Source of the DNA: Mesorhizobium sp. CAU 1732
GTDB lineage: Bacteria; Pseudomonadota; Alphaproteobacteria; Rhizobiales; Rhizobiaceae
Direction: 5' to 3'
Length of the DNA: 64,000 nt
Assembly: GCF_039888675.1 (NCBI RefSeq)
Contig: NZ_JBDQQR010000001.1
Span: 3,162,001-3,226,000, forward strand
Below, one piece after another: positions 15,267 through 24,622 of this stretch. The stretch's first letter is position 1, and every line of letters starts with the position of its first letter. The notes under the pieces are model-generated. The model saw nothing but the letters and a program-made list of their open reading frames with translations, ran no database searches and was not told the DNA's origin. A program made the position numbers and the translations under genes.

Positions 15267-17828
15267 TTAACTGCGCGGCTTGAGGTTTTCCGGGTCGTAG
15301 AGCGGCTTGTAGCCGACCGATGCGACCTCGACCTCATAGGTCTCGCCGAAATACTCGACGGCGAGCTTGCGGCCTTCCTGGCAATACCCCCACGGCAGGT
15401 AGGCGAGCGCGATGTTCTTGCCGATCGTCGGCCCATAGGCGACGGACGTGGTGAAGGAGCGGCGACCGAGGTCGTCGACCAGCGTCTCGCCGGTTTCCGG
15501 GTCGATCACCGGCATGATGCCGACCGGATACCGCGCGACGCCCTTCGCATCGTGATTGTCCGTCATGACCAGCGTGCACAGCATGGCCGGCTGGTTTTTC
15601 CGCGCGCGATATTCCTCGTGCTTCGCCTTGCCGCAGAAATCGGCTTCCTTGACCTTCGGACGCGCGAGATCGGCTTCCAGCAGATTGTATTCGGTCAGGA
15701 GGTCCGCATTCTGCAGGCGCAGGCTTTTCTCCATGCGGCGGGTGTTGGCGTAGGTTTCGACGCCGAACGGCATGATGCCGGTGGAGCGGAGCGCATCCCA
15801 GACGGCGAGGCCGTCCTCGTAGCGCATGTGCAGTTCCCAGCCCTGCTCGCCGACATAGGAGATGCGGAAGGCGGTGACGTCCTTGCCGCCGATTTTCAAA
15901 GGCTTGATCGCGGCGAACGCGAAATTCTCGTGCGTCAGGCCATCGGGATTCTCGACCACCTTCTGCAAGGTCGTCCGCGCGTTCGGCCCCCAGATGCCGA
16001 TGGTGACGTACTTCTCGCTCACATCGGTGATGGTGACGTCGAAACCGTTGTCCTCGGCGACGCGGCGCATGTAGTGGAAGTCGCGCGGGCCGGCATCGGC
16101 ACCGTCGACCAGACGGCACCGGTCGGCCATGCGGATGACGGTGAAGTCGGCGCGCACCATGCCCTCTTCATCGAGGAAATGCGTGTAGATGCCCTTGCCG
16201 ATATTGTTGTCGCCGCCGATCTTGGCTGCGCACAGCCATTCCAGCAACGCGACATGATCCGGCCCCTCGATGTCGTACATGGCGAAATGCGACAGGTTCA
16301 CGATGCCGCAATCCTCGCTCATGGCGAGATGTTCGGCATTGGAAACGCGCCAGAAATGGCGGTTGTCCCATTCGTTTTCGCGCACAGGAATGCGGTTGCC
16401 GTATTTTTCGAGCAGATGCTCGTTGGCGGCATAGCCATGGGCGCGCTCCCAGCCGCCAAGCTCCATGAAATAGCCGCCGAGCTCCTTTTCGCGCTCGTAG
16501 AAGGGCGATCGGCGCACATTGCGGCCCTTGGAGAAGGGTTCGCGCGGGTGGACGGCGGGATTGTAGACCTTCATGGCCGTCTCGGTGCAGCGATCCCAGA
16601 TCATCTGTTCCTGCGTCTGGTGCGGATAGAAGCGCGAATAATCGACGGCGTGGTGGTCGATTTCGGTGCGCCCGTCGGTCATCCAGTCGGCGATGAGCTT
16701 GCCCATGCCGGGGCCGTCCTTGACCCAGATCGCGACCGCATACCACAGCCCGCGCACCTTCTGGCTTTCGCCCATGGAAGGCCCGCCATCGCTCGTCACC
16801 TGCAACAGCCCGTTGAAGGAGTGGCTTTCATTGTAGCCGAGCTCCGCCAGGATCGGCGTCAGTTCCATCGCGCGCTCAAGCGGTTCGATGATCTGGTCCA
16901 TGTCGAGGTCGCGCTGCGAGGGCGAGAGCCGAGCCTGGTTCTTCTCCAGAAGATCGCGCGGATGGCAAAGGCGTGGATTGGTTTCCTCGTAATACCCCCA
17001 CTCAATCTGCCCGCCCTCGGCAGTTTTCGGGTCGCCGGTGTCGCGCATATAGGCCGAATTGCCCTGATCGCGCAGCAGTGGCCAGCCGATTTCCTTGCCG
17101 GTGCCGGCGAATTCATTGTACGGGCCGAAGAAGGTCAGCGGGTGATCGATCGGCATGACCGGCAAATCCTCGCCGGCCATTTCCGCAATCAGGCGCCCCC
17201 AGATACCGGCGCAGACGACGACATAGTCGGCATGGATGGTGCCGCGCTCGGTCACGACGCCCTTGATGCGGCCGTTCTCGATGATCAACGACTTGGCGGA
17301 CGTGTTCGCGAAGGCCTTGAGCTTGCCCGACGCTTCGGCCTGATCGACCAGCTTGCCGGCAACCGTCTGCGAACGCGGGATGACGAGGCCGGCATCGGGG
17401 TCCCACAGGCCGCCCTGCACCAGCTCCTCCTCGATCAGCGGGAATTTTTCCTTGATCTCGGCCGGTTCGATCAGGCGGGCGCGCGTGCCGAACGCCTTTG
17501 CCGAGGCGATCTTGCGCTTGATCTCGTCCATGCGGGCATCATCACCGACGCGGGCGACCTCGAGGCCGCCGACGCGGGCGTAGTGACCCATCTTCTCGTA
17601 GAAATCGATCGAATAGAGCGTCGTCCAGCACGACAGGAAATCATGGCTGGTCGTGTAGCAGAAGTCGGACGCATGGGCCGTCGAGCCGATGTCGGTCGGG
17701 ATGCCGGACTTGTCGATGCCGACGATATCGTCCCACCCACGCTCGATCAGATGATGCGCGACCGATGCGCCCACGATACCGCCAAGGCCGATGATGACGA
17801 CCTTCGCCTTTGCCGGAAACTCTGCCAT
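15267..17828 (-). CDS. Dimethylglycine/sarcosine dehydrogenase-like FAD protein with GcvT domain
   Basis: This 853-residue two-domain enzyme has an N-terminal FAD-dependent DAO domain, with VVIIGLGGIVGASVAHHL at about residues 9-26 and a glycine-rich dinucleotide motif. A C-terminal GcvT-like folate-binding aminomethyltransferase domain (about 430-853) includes YVGEQGWELHMRYEDG and a DLG/PVGIM segment. Relatives demethylate dimethylglycine or sarcosine and pass the carbon to tetrahydrofolate as 5,10-methylene-THF. The length matches rhizobial members. The ATG at 17828 removes a non-conserved 34-residue extension. The exact substrate is not determinable here; other N-methyl amino acids are possible. 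Confidence 0.85.
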   Translation of the reverse strand: MAEFPAKAKVVIIGLGGIVGASVAHHLIERGWDDIVGIDKSGIPTDIGSTAHASDFCYTTSHDFLSCWTTLYSIDFYEKMGHYARVGGLEVARVGDDARMDEIKRKIASAKAFGTRARLIEPAEIKEKFPLIEEELVQGGLWDPDAGLVIPRSQTVAGKLVDQAEASGKLKAFANTSAKSLIIENGRIKGVVTERGTIHADYVVVCAGIWGRLIAEMAGEDLPVMPIDHPLTFFGPYNEFAGTGKEIGWPLLRDQGNSAYMRDTGDPKTAEGGQIEWGYYEETNPRLCHPRDLLEKNQARLSPSQRDLDMDQIIEPLERAMELTPILAELGYNESHSFNGLLQVTSDGGPSMGESQKVRGLWYAVAIWVKDGPGMGKLIADWMTDGRTEIDHHAVDYSRFYPHQTQEQMIWDRCTETAMKVYNPAVHPREPFSKGRNVRRSPFYEREKELGGYFMELGGWERAHGYAANEHLLEKYGNRIPVRENEWDNRHFWRVSNAEHLAMSEDCGIVNLSHFAMYDIEGPDHVALLEWLCAAKIGGDNNIGKGIYTHFLDEEGMVRADFTVIRMADRCRLVDGADAGPRDFHYMRRVAEDNGFDVTITDVSEKYVTIGIWGPNARTTLQKVVENPDGLTHENFAFAAIKPLKIGGKDVTAFRISYVGEQGWELHMRYEDGLAVWDALRSTGIMPFGVETYANTRRMEKSLRLQNADLLTEYNLLEADLARPKVKEADFCGKAKHEEYRARKNQPAMLCTLVMTDNHDAKGVARYPVGIMPVIDPETGETLVDDLGRRSFTTSVAYGPTIGKNIALAYLPWGYCQEGRKLAVEYFGETYEVEVASVGYKPLYDPENLKPRS

Positions 17829-17977
17829 TGCCCGTGACTCCGAAGTGCTTTTGCGCGCAGACAATAGGCTGTGTGCCGATCCCGCGCTCGTCCTGAATGC
17901 GACATGCCGCAAACGGCGCGCGACCCGCAAGACGGGAAGGCGCTACCATCGGCATCAGGCACCGCGCTGAAATGCAA

Positions 17978-18004
17978 AACGGCCGGGCAAGTGGCCCGGC
18001 CGTT
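17978..18004 (-). terminator. Rho-independent terminator
   Basis: AACGGCCGGGC (17978-17988) and GCCCGGCCGTT (17994-18004) form a perfect 11-bp stem with a 5-base loop. An A-run on its left (17976-17979) becomes the T-run for leftward transcripts. It lies 25 bases after the stop of the small secreted protein gene. Confidence 0.75.
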
Positions 18005-18028
18005 GCAGATATCGATGGCTCACACGGA

Positions 18029-18298
18029 TCAGAGAATCCTGCCGCGGCCCGCCTCGATGTCGATCGTTTCCGAGCCGGTCAGCGCCTCGCGATCGCCGTT
18101 CGGCATCGTGACGAAGCAGCCCGAAGGGCAGATCTCGATCGTCTCGCCGGCGCCGATCGACACCTCGGACTGGCTGCCGCCTTCGCTGACGACCAGCGTG
18201 TGCGCGTCGGCGTCGCGATTGGTAATGGTCGCTGCGATCGCGCTCGCGGTCGGCACCGCGAAGAGGATCAGGACCGTGGCAGTCAAAAGCGTCTTCAT
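18029..18298 (-). CDS. Small secreted protein (89 aa)
   Basis: A signal peptide (MKTLLTATVLILFAVPTASA, residues 1-20) is followed by a 65-residue beta-rich mature part containing a Cys pair, EICPSGCFV (about 55-63), likely a disulfide in the periplasm. It is a conserved hypothetical of rhizobia by appearance; I do not know its function. A strong terminator follows. Confidence 0.65.
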   Translation of the reverse strand: MKTLLTATVLILFAVPTASAIAATITNRDADAHTLVVSEGGSQSEVSIGAGETIEICPSGCFVTMPNGDREALTGSETIDIEAGRGRIL

Positions 18299-18393
18299 CG
18301 TCGTTTCGGTGTTTCCACCGCCCCTGTTACCCGAGACTTTCGCCTCTTGTCCTGACCTTTATACCGCCCGCAATCTGAACGCCAACTGAACGA

Positions 18394-20883
18394 TCATACA
18401 GGTTTCCTGCGTTTTCGAGGCGCGGCCGGAGGCTCTTCCGGAACGGCGAGCACTGGAGGCTCGGCGTCCGGTTCTTCCGGGGGTTTCGGGTAGACGTCGC
18501 GCGCGACCAGCGCGATGCCGATATCCTCGCGCAGGAAGACTTCCAGGATCTGGAACCGCAATTCGTTGGCGATGCCGCCCTGGCTCGTGATGTCGGCGAG
18601 GAACACGCGCATCTCGAATTCCAGCGCGCCCTCGCCCAGATTGAGCAGCACCACCATCGGCTCGGGATTGCGAAGCACCTGCGGGTGTCCGCGCGCAATC
18701 TCCATCAGGAGCTCGTGGACCCGCCTGACATCGGCGCCGTAGGCGACGCGGACCAGCACCTCGATGCGGCCGAGCCGGTTCCTGTGCGTCCAGTTGCCGA
18801 CGGCGGCGTTGATGAGTTCCGAGTTCGGCAGGATCACGGTCTGGCGGCGGAACGTCTCGATCTCGGTCGCGCGCACGCTGATCTTCTTGACGGTGCCCTC
18901 GACCGCTCCCGCGACGATCCAGTCACCCGCCTTGAACGGCCGCTCGGCCAGCAGGATCAGGCCGGACACGAAGTTGTTGACGATGTTCTGGAGGCCGAAG
19001 CCGATGCCGAGCGACAACGCGCCGGCCACCAGCGCGATGTTCGACAGGTCGATGCCCGCCGCCGAAATGCCGATCAGGCCCGCCAGCGCCACGCCCGCAT
19101 AGCCGACCGCAGTGCCGATCGAATTGCGCACGCCGGCATCGACCTTGCCGCGCGACATGACCTTGCCGTCCAGCCACCGCTGGAAGCCTCGCGTCGCGAA
19201 ATAGCCGAGGATGAAGACCGCGATGCCGGTGAGGATGCCGATGATCGAGATCGTGATCGACCCGACCCGGACCTCGGTCACGATGTTGTAGGCCCACGAC
19301 TGGATATCGCCCCACTGGAAGCCCCATTGCAGCAGGATCAACGGGATACCAAGCGCAAGAACCAGCAGGTTTATGGTGATGCTCGCCACGAGGCCGAACT
19401 GGTCTTCGGTCGACTCGTCGAGGTTGAAATAGGCGTCGAGCCGTTTGCCCAGCGCGGTCTTCGTGAATGCGCCGAGGTCGGAGAGCGCGGCAGCCGAGAG
19501 GTAGCCGATATACATCGTGGCCAGGATGGCGCCGGTGACGACGATCTGCTGCGAGATGAACCGCGCGAGGCCGATATAGCCCAGCATCGCGGCAAGGATC
19601 GTGCCGCCGCCGAGCACGAAGAGCAGTCCCCGGAACAGCGGATGCCAGCCTCTCGGCCGCCCGTCATAGCCCCGATAGGGTTTCACGAGCCCGATCGCCA
19701 TGACCAGCAGGCCGACGATGACCGTCGCGAAAAGACTCTTGGCCACCGTCAGCGACAGCGGCGAGCTCATCACGTCGTTGACCTTGCTCATGAAGAAATC
19801 CGCGCCGGTGACGAGCGCGGTGAGCCAGGCGAGCCAGAACAGGGTACGGGCAGCCGGCGTTTCGATCGGCACCAGCCGCCAGGTCGGATTGCGCGGCGCG
19901 AAGATGACGGCAGTCAGCCGGTAGACGAAATAGACGATCGCGATGACGTTGAAGAGCGTCACCATCATCTGCGCGATATCGCTGCGCAGCACGGCGTAAT
20001 AATTGTAGAAGAAATACGTCGCGAAGAGGAACATCGCGACCGTCGCCGACGACAGGAGCGTCGACCAGAAGGCGACGGAGAGCCGGCTGAGATAGCTTGG
20101 CGTCTCGACGCCCGGATCGGGCACGACCAGTCCGCCGAACAGCCTGCGCCCGCCGAAGAACAGCACCACGGCAGCAAGCAGGGCGAAAAACGTCGCCATC
20201 AGAACGGGTTGGAGCCTGAAGTTGACGATGAACCGCAACCAGGACGAGACCGACTGGGTGAGACGCTGCAATTCGACGCCGAGGTCTTCCAGCACCGCCG
20301 GACTGAGCGCAGTCGAGATGTCGTAGCGGCGCGAGAGCGTGTTGGTGAAAAGGTCGCGGCGCATCTGCGCGACCGTGTCGATCATACGGTTCACGCGAAG
20401 CGAGAGCGTTTCGGCCTCGCCCAGAAGCGTGTTGATTTCCGCCTTCTCCGAAATCAGTTCCTGGCGCTCGTCGCGCAAGGCCGGCGGCTCCGGCGGCTGA
20501 TCGCTGGCCGGCGCGGGACCGATCTGGTCGAGCCTGTCATTGATCGCCGAAAGTCGAGGCCGAAAGGTGACGCCGCTGCTGATCAGCCGCCGCGCGAGTT
20601 CGTCGAGGCGGTTGCGGACATCCACGAGCACGCTGTCGTCTTCAGCGTTGTCGCGCATCCGCAACTCGAGTTGCCCGGCTTCCGTGGCGATGCCGCGAAT
20701 GACCGCCTGTTGCCCGGCAAGCAATTCGGAGCCGCCGGGCGCGGCCTGTGCTGTCGCGCCGACGCTGGTTGCGTTCTCGCCGGCGGGAGTGGCCTGCGCA
20801 AATGCGGCTCCCGCGCCATGTGCTGCGAACAGCACCGAGGCGACAGCGAGAATGCGCAGGAGGGAAAGGACAGGCATGGTCAT
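18394..20883 (-). CDS. Mechanosensitive channel, DUF3772-MscS type
   Basis: This 829-residue protein has a signal peptide (about residues 1-30), a periplasmic DUF3772 helical domain (about 60-190, with SAINDRLDQIGP) and a series of about ten membrane helices. The MscS pore and beta domain (about 560-790) include GIGFGLQNIVNNFVSGLILL and ERPFKAGDWI. It is likely an inner-membrane channel opened by membrane tension that releases solutes on osmotic downshock. The C-terminal tail is Pro/Glu-rich. The ATG at 20883 is chosen to give a clean signal peptide; a longer start at 20922 is possible. Confidence 0.88.
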   Translation of the reverse strand: MTMPVLSLLRILAVASVLFAAHGAGAAFAQATPAGENATSVGATAQAAPGGSELLAGQQAVIRGIATEAGQLELRMRDNAEDDSVLVDVRNRLDELARRLISSGVTFRPRLSAINDRLDQIGPAPASDQPPEPPALRDERQELISEKAEINTLLGEAETLSLRVNRMIDTVAQMRRDLFTNTLSRRYDISTALSPAVLEDLGVELQRLTQSVSSWLRFIVNFRLQPVLMATFFALLAAVVLFFGGRRLFGGLVVPDPGVETPSYLSRLSVAFWSTLLSSATVAMFLFATYFFYNYYAVLRSDIAQMMVTLFNVIAIVYFVYRLTAVIFAPRNPTWRLVPIETPAARTLFWLAWLTALVTGADFFMSKVNDVMSSPLSLTVAKSLFATVIVGLLVMAIGLVKPYRGYDGRPRGWHPLFRGLLFVLGGGTILAAMLGYIGLARFISQQIVVTGAILATMYIGYLSAAALSDLGAFTKTALGKRLDAYFNLDESTEDQFGLVASITINLLVLALGIPLILLQWGFQWGDIQSWAYNIVTEVRVGSITISIIGILTGIAVFILGYFATRGFQRWLDGKVMSRGKVDAGVRNSIGTAVGYAGVALAGLIGISAAGIDLSNIALVAGALSLGIGFGLQNIVNNFVSGLILLAERPFKAGDWIVAGAVEGTVKKISVRATEIETFRRQTVILPNSELINAAVGNWTHRNRLGRIEVLVRVAYGADVRRVHELLMEIARGHPQVLRNPEPMVVLLNLGEGALEFEMRVFLADITSQGGIANELRFQILEVFLREDIGIALVARDVYPKPPEEPDAEPPVLAVPEEPPAAPRKRRKPV

Positions 20884-21014
20884 GCGCGCCGGCGATTCTC
20901 GTTGGTTGTTCGGCCCGCGCATAGATACGAGAGCGCACGAAGCGCGGCAAGCGCCCGACGATGCGATAGCGCTTCGCCCTGCCGACGGGGAAGTCGGTTG
21001 CGAAGTGAGGGCAG

Positions 21015-21725
21015 TCAGCTCACGAAGCTGACGAACTCGTCCAGTTCGGCGCGTTCGCTGCGGAGCTGGTTTTCCGGCTTGCTCTCGTCCTCATGGCCGA
21101 GCGCCATGCCGCACACGACGATTTCTTCGTCGGGAATGCCGAGCAGCGGCCGGATCTGGCGGTGATAGGGCGCGAACGCCGCCTGCGGGCAGGTATGCAA
21201 TCCCCGCGCCCGCGCCGCGATCATGATCGATTGCAGGAACATGCCGTGATCGACCCATGACCCCTTGTTGAGGCGGCGGTCGATCGTGAAGATCATGCCG
21301 ACGGGCGCGTCGAAGAAGGTGAAGTTGCGGTCGTGCTGGGCACGCATGCGCTCCACCTCGCGCCGGCCGATGCCGAGCAGATTGTAGAGCGCGAAGCCCA
21401 CCGCGCGCCGGCGCGTCAGATACGGTTCGAAGAACTGGTCGGGATAATAGACATAGTCGTCCCAGACGACCTTTTCCGCACGAACACCGGAATTCAGAAT
21501 CGCCTGGGCGACCTGTTCGCGCTTCTCGGCGCTGAGCACGTAAGCCTTCCAGGGCTGCATGTTCGTGCCCGACGGCGCGCGCGCCGCCACGCGCAGGATG
21601 TCGCGGATCGTCTCGTCGTCCACGGGCGTGGGCAGAAATGCGCGCACCGAGCGGCGCGACAGCATCGCCTCGTCGACAATAGCCGTCTCGTCCAACTGCT
21701 CGATCTTCTTGTCTGGTGCCAGCAT
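21015..21725 (-). CDS. Nitroreductase-family FMN oxidoreductase
   Basis: This 236-residue NfsB-like FMN flavoprotein has SRRSVRAFLPTPV (about residues 23-35) contacting the flavin phosphate, RAPSGTNMQPW (about 48-58), and GLHTCPQAAF with the C-terminal CGMALGHED motif. Such enzymes use NAD(P)H to reduce nitro groups or quinones; the substrate is unknown. The ATG at 21725 has AAAGGCAGG upstream and matches the family length. It is monocistronic. Confidence 0.88.
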   Translation of the reverse strand: MLAPDKKIEQLDETAIVDEAMLSRRSVRAFLPTPVDDETIRDILRVAARAPSGTNMQPWKAYVLSAEKREQVAQAILNSGVRAEKVVWDDYVYYPDQFFEPYLTRRRAVGFALYNLLGIGRREVERMRAQHDRNFTFFDAPVGMIFTIDRRLNKGSWVDHGMFLQSIMIAARARGLHTCPQAAFAPYHRQIRPLLGIPDEEIVVCGMALGHEDESKPENQLRSERAELDEFVSFVS

Positions 21726-22097
21726 TGCCTGCCTTTCGGTATGCGGCCGCAAGCGCAGGGCGCCGCGTCCCTGCACGATTTCGAGGCATCGAATAGGCGA
21801 ATCGCGCCGTACAGGCAAATCCTTTGGCACAAATCGCCGCCCGGCCTGTGTCTCGCCAAGATGCTGTCACCATGAAAGGCTCGTCAGGACGAAAGCGCTG
21901 CAGAAGACACCGCCTGGTCGCGCGATCGTGGGCGACCCCTGTCAGGAGGCCGGGGTCACCGGGTGGACAAGTCGATCGCGCTGGCCATGATCCGCGGCGA
22001 CCTCACGGAGCCAACCGGGCGAGTCGCGATATTTGGAGAGCGCTTGCGCGTTACTGTGCACGGCGCTTTGGGACCCCGAAAATACGAGATTGCGTGC

Positions 22098-23003
22098 ATG
22101 ACGAAAATTGTTCTGACAGACGGCGGCATGGGCCAGGAACTGGTTCGCCGCTCGAAGACGCCGCCGACGCGCCTGTGGTCGGCGCGCGTGCTGATGGACG
22201 AGCCCGAAATCGTCGAGGCGCTGCATGCCGAGTTCATCGAGGCCGGCGCGCGGGTGATCACGCTCAACACCTATTCCGCGACCCCCGAGAGGTTGGAACG
22301 CGAAGGCGCGGCCGACATGTTCGTGCCGCTTCAACAGCGCGGCATCGCTCTTGCCAAGGCTGCGCGCGACAAGGCCGGCGATTGCGCCATCGCCGGTTGC
22401 CTGTCGCCGCTCTTCGGCAGCTACGCGCCGGCGCTGACCATCGGCTATGACGAAGCGGTCGAGACCTACCGCCGCATCGTGGAACAGCAGGCCGGCGCGG
22501 TCGACCTTTTCCTGTGCGAAACCATGGCCTCGGCCGACGAAGCCAAAGCCGCCGCGACGGCGGCCTGCGAAAGCGGCAAGCCGGTCTGGGTGTCGTGGAC
22601 GCTGGCCGACGACGGAGCGCCACGGCTTCGCAGCGGCGAAACGCTCGCCGAGGCGGCCAAGGCTCTCGAAGGACTGGACATCGCGGCGCTGCTGGTCAAC
22701 TGCTCGCGACCCGAGGCCGTCGAGGCCGCCCTTCCCGACCTTCGAAAACTGGGCGGACGGTTTGGCGCCTACGCCAACGGCTTCACCGCCGTCGAAGCCC
22801 TGAAGCACGGCGGAACGGTCGAGGTGCTCGAAGCGCGCAAGGATCTCGGACCCGACGCCTACGCCGAACGTGCCGCAGGCTGGGCATCCGCCGGCGCGTC
22901 GATCGTCGGCGGATGCTGCGAAGTCGGGCCTGCGCACATCGCAGCACTCAGGGACCGCCTGCAAAGCGAAGGCTTTCAACTCGTGGGAGCGTTCGATGCC
23001 TGA
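22098..23003 (+). CDS. Homocysteine S-methyltransferase family protein
   Basis: This 301-residue TIM-barrel enzyme is of the betaine-, S-methylmethionine- or folate-homocysteine methyltransferase family. It opens with ILTDGGMGQEL-type sequence (about residues 3-14). The zinc ligands are Cys in LLVNCSRPE (about 198-206) and the pair in GGCCEVGP (about 270-277). The methyl donor cannot be read from sequence; betaine or S-methylmethionine are the usual possibilities. Its stop overlaps the aminotransferase start by 8 bases, so the two are co-expressed. The 370-base region upstream (21726-22097) holds no gene or riboswitch that I can identify. Confidence 0.87.
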   Translation: MTKIVLTDGGMGQELVRRSKTPPTRLWSARVLMDEPEIVEALHAEFIEAGARVITLNTYSATPERLEREGAADMFVPLQQRGIALAKAARDKAGDCAIAGCLSPLFGSYAPALTIGYDEAVETYRRIVEQQAGAVDLFLCETMASADEAKAAATAACESGKPVWVSWTLADDGAPRLRSGETLAEAAKALEGLDIAALLVNCSRPEAVEAALPDLRKLGGRFGAYANGFTAVEALKHGGTVEVLEARKDLGPDAYAERAAGWASAGASIVGGCCEVGPAHIAALRDRLQSEGFQLVGAFDA

Positions 23004-24180
23004 CCTGTCGTCCCGCGTTTCCGGCATAACGCCCTCCGGCAAGGATGGCTGGGAGGTTCATTTCGAGGCGATGACACGACGCCAGGCCGGCGAGCCGATC
23101 ATCATGCTGTCCGTCGGCGACCATGATTTCCACACGCCTTCGGAGACGGTGGAAGCGTGCGTGCGCGAGGTGCGCGCCGGCCACCACCATTACACGCAAT
23201 TGCCCGGCCTGCCGCGCCTGCGCGCGGCCATGGCGGCGATCTCGACGGCCTGCACCGGCATCGAGACCTCCGCCCGTCAGATCCTGGCTGCGCCCGGCGG
23301 TCAGGCGGCACTGTTCGCCGCCGTGCTCGGCACCGTCGATCACGGCCAGCACGCGATCGTCGTCGCACCCAATTACGCCACCTACCCGCCGACCTTCAGG
23401 GCGGCCGGCGCGGAGTTCACCGTCGTCGAGGCGCGGGCCGAGGACGGCTTCCAGCCGATGGCGGCGGACATCGAAAAGGCGGTCCGGCCGAACACGCGGG
23501 CGATCCTGATCAACACGCCCAACAACCCGACCGGCGCGGTCTACAGCCGCGCGACGCTCGATGGCATCGCCGACATCTGCCGCAAGCACGATCTGTGGCT
23601 CATTTCCGACGAGGTCTACTGGACCATCACCGGCGGCCGCGATCATGTGTCTCCCAGGGTGCTGCCCGGCATGGAGGAGCGAACGCTGGTCGTGAATTCG
23701 ATGTCGAAGAGCCACGGCATGACCGGCTGGCGCATCGGCTGGCTGACGGGACCGCAGGACGTCATCACCACGCTGATCAACCTCAATCTCGTCTCGACCT
23801 ATGGCCTGCCGGACTTCGTCAGCCGCGCGGCGATCGAGGCGCTGGAAAACGGCTACGGCGTCACCGAGATCGCCGAGCGCTACGCACACCGCCGGACCGT
23901 GTTCCTCGACGCGATGCGCGGCGCCAACGGGGTCACGGTTCGCGGCTCGGAGGGCGGCATGTACATCATGCTCGACATCTCCGCGATCGAGCCGGACTGC
24001 GAAACGTTTGCCTGGGGTCTGCTGCGCTCGGAGAGCGTGTCGGCCATGCCAGGCGCGAGCTTTGGCGACGCAGCCGCCGGCCATGTCCGCATCTCGCTCT
24101 GCCAGCCTGAAGACGTGCTGGAGGATGCCGCGTCACGGATTCGCCGCTTCGCCGCCGGCTACAAGCGAAACGCTGCGTGA
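22996..24180 (+). CDS. PLP-dependent aminotransferase, class I/II
   Basis: This 394-residue fold-type I aminotransferase has INTPNNPTGAVYS (about residues 170-182), DEVYW (about 205-209) and the Schiff-base lysine in NSMSKSHGMTGWRIGW (Lys about 238). The family acts on aspartate, aromatic or sulfur amino acids. Coupling to a homocysteine methyltransferase suggests a sulfur or methylated amino acid substrate, which is inferred. Confidence 0.9.
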   Translation: MPDLSSRVSGITPSGKDGWEVHFEAMTRRQAGEPIIMLSVGDHDFHTPSETVEACVREVRAGHHHYTQLPGLPRLRAAMAAISTACTGIETSARQILAAPGGQAALFAAVLGTVDHGQHAIVVAPNYATYPPTFRAAGAEFTVVEARAEDGFQPMAADIEKAVRPNTRAILINTPNNPTGAVYSRATLDGIADICRKHDLWLISDEVYWTITGGRDHVSPRVLPGMEERTLVVNSMSKSHGMTGWRIGWLTGPQDVITTLINLNLVSTYGLPDFVSRAAIEALENGYGVTEIAERYAHRRTVFLDAMRGANGVTVRGSEGGMYIMLDISAIEPDCETFAWGLLRSESVSAMPGASFGDAAAGHVRISLCQPEDVLEDAASRIRRFAAGYKRNAA

Positions 24181-24202
24181 GATTGCGCGGTGTACCCCCA
24201 CC

Positions 24203-24232
24203 CTTTATCCCTCCCCACAAGGGGGGAGACGG
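24203..24232. repeat. Short GC-rich palindromic repeat
   Basis: CTCCCC (24211-24216) and GGGGAG (24223-24228) form a hairpin inside CCCTTTATCCCTCCCC...GGGGGGAGACGG. It resembles dispersed rhizobial REP units of the same general design as the element at 1718-1850, but is a single unit. It may also act as the transcription end for the upstream pair. Confidence 0.55.
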
Positions 24233-24309
24233 CCACGCCGCACCTGATCCTGCCTGTGTCCACCACGTGGAAGGCGATCCCCGGCGCGGACGAACTCCCT
24301 CCCCGCCGA

Positions 24310-24609
24310 TCAATTGTCCGACGTGTCGTAGAGGCTGCGCTGGCAATTGTAGACGATGCAACTGTTCGTGTCGGTGGTCGGGACGCTCATGCGCGTGGGA
24401 ATGTTCGGATAGTCGCAAAAGGGGCGTGCCGCGACGAAGCGATCAAAGGTGTGCTGGCCGGTGGTCAGCACGATCGCGCCGTTCTGGATGATCAGCGACC
24501 GGACCTCGTCGCAACTCATGGTGCGCGTGTCGGGCCGGGCCATGGCCGCGGTGGCGGACAGGCTCACTGCCATGGCTCCGATCAGGGAAAGCACAAATCG
24601 CGTCGTCAT
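24310..24609 (-). CDS. Secreted cysteine-containing small protein, copy A of a tandem pair
   Basis: This 99-residue protein has a signal peptide (about residues 1-24, ending ATAAMA) and a mature domain with MSCDEVRSLI, NGAIVLTTGQHTFDRFV and TTDTNSC.VYNC. Four to five cysteines probably form disulfides in the periplasm. It is a clear paralogue of the next gene. A GTG three bases earlier could also start it; AGAGGACC upstream fits either. The function is unknown. Confidence 0.75.
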   Translation of the reverse strand: MTTRFVLSLIGAMAVSLSATAAMARPDTRTMSCDEVRSLIIQNGAIVLTTGQHTFDRFVAARPFCDYPNIPTRMSVPTTDTNSCIVYNCQRSLYDTSDN

Positions 24610-24622
24610 CACGGTCCTCTTC

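Noticed and set aside
15048..17837. Long plus-strand open frame over the flavoprotein gene
   Set aside because: Antisense shadow of the dehydrogenase gene, which has clear FAD and GcvT motifs on the other strand.
18685..21165. Long plus-strand open frame over the MscS gene
   Set aside because: Antisense shadow of the mechanosensitive channel gene; the protein is Arg/Asp/His-rich without domains.
21860..22097. Possible SAM or SAH riboswitch before the homocysteine methyltransferase
   Set aside because: Some GC-rich stems are present, but I could not match the conserved cores of the known SAM-II, SAH or cobalamin riboswitches.
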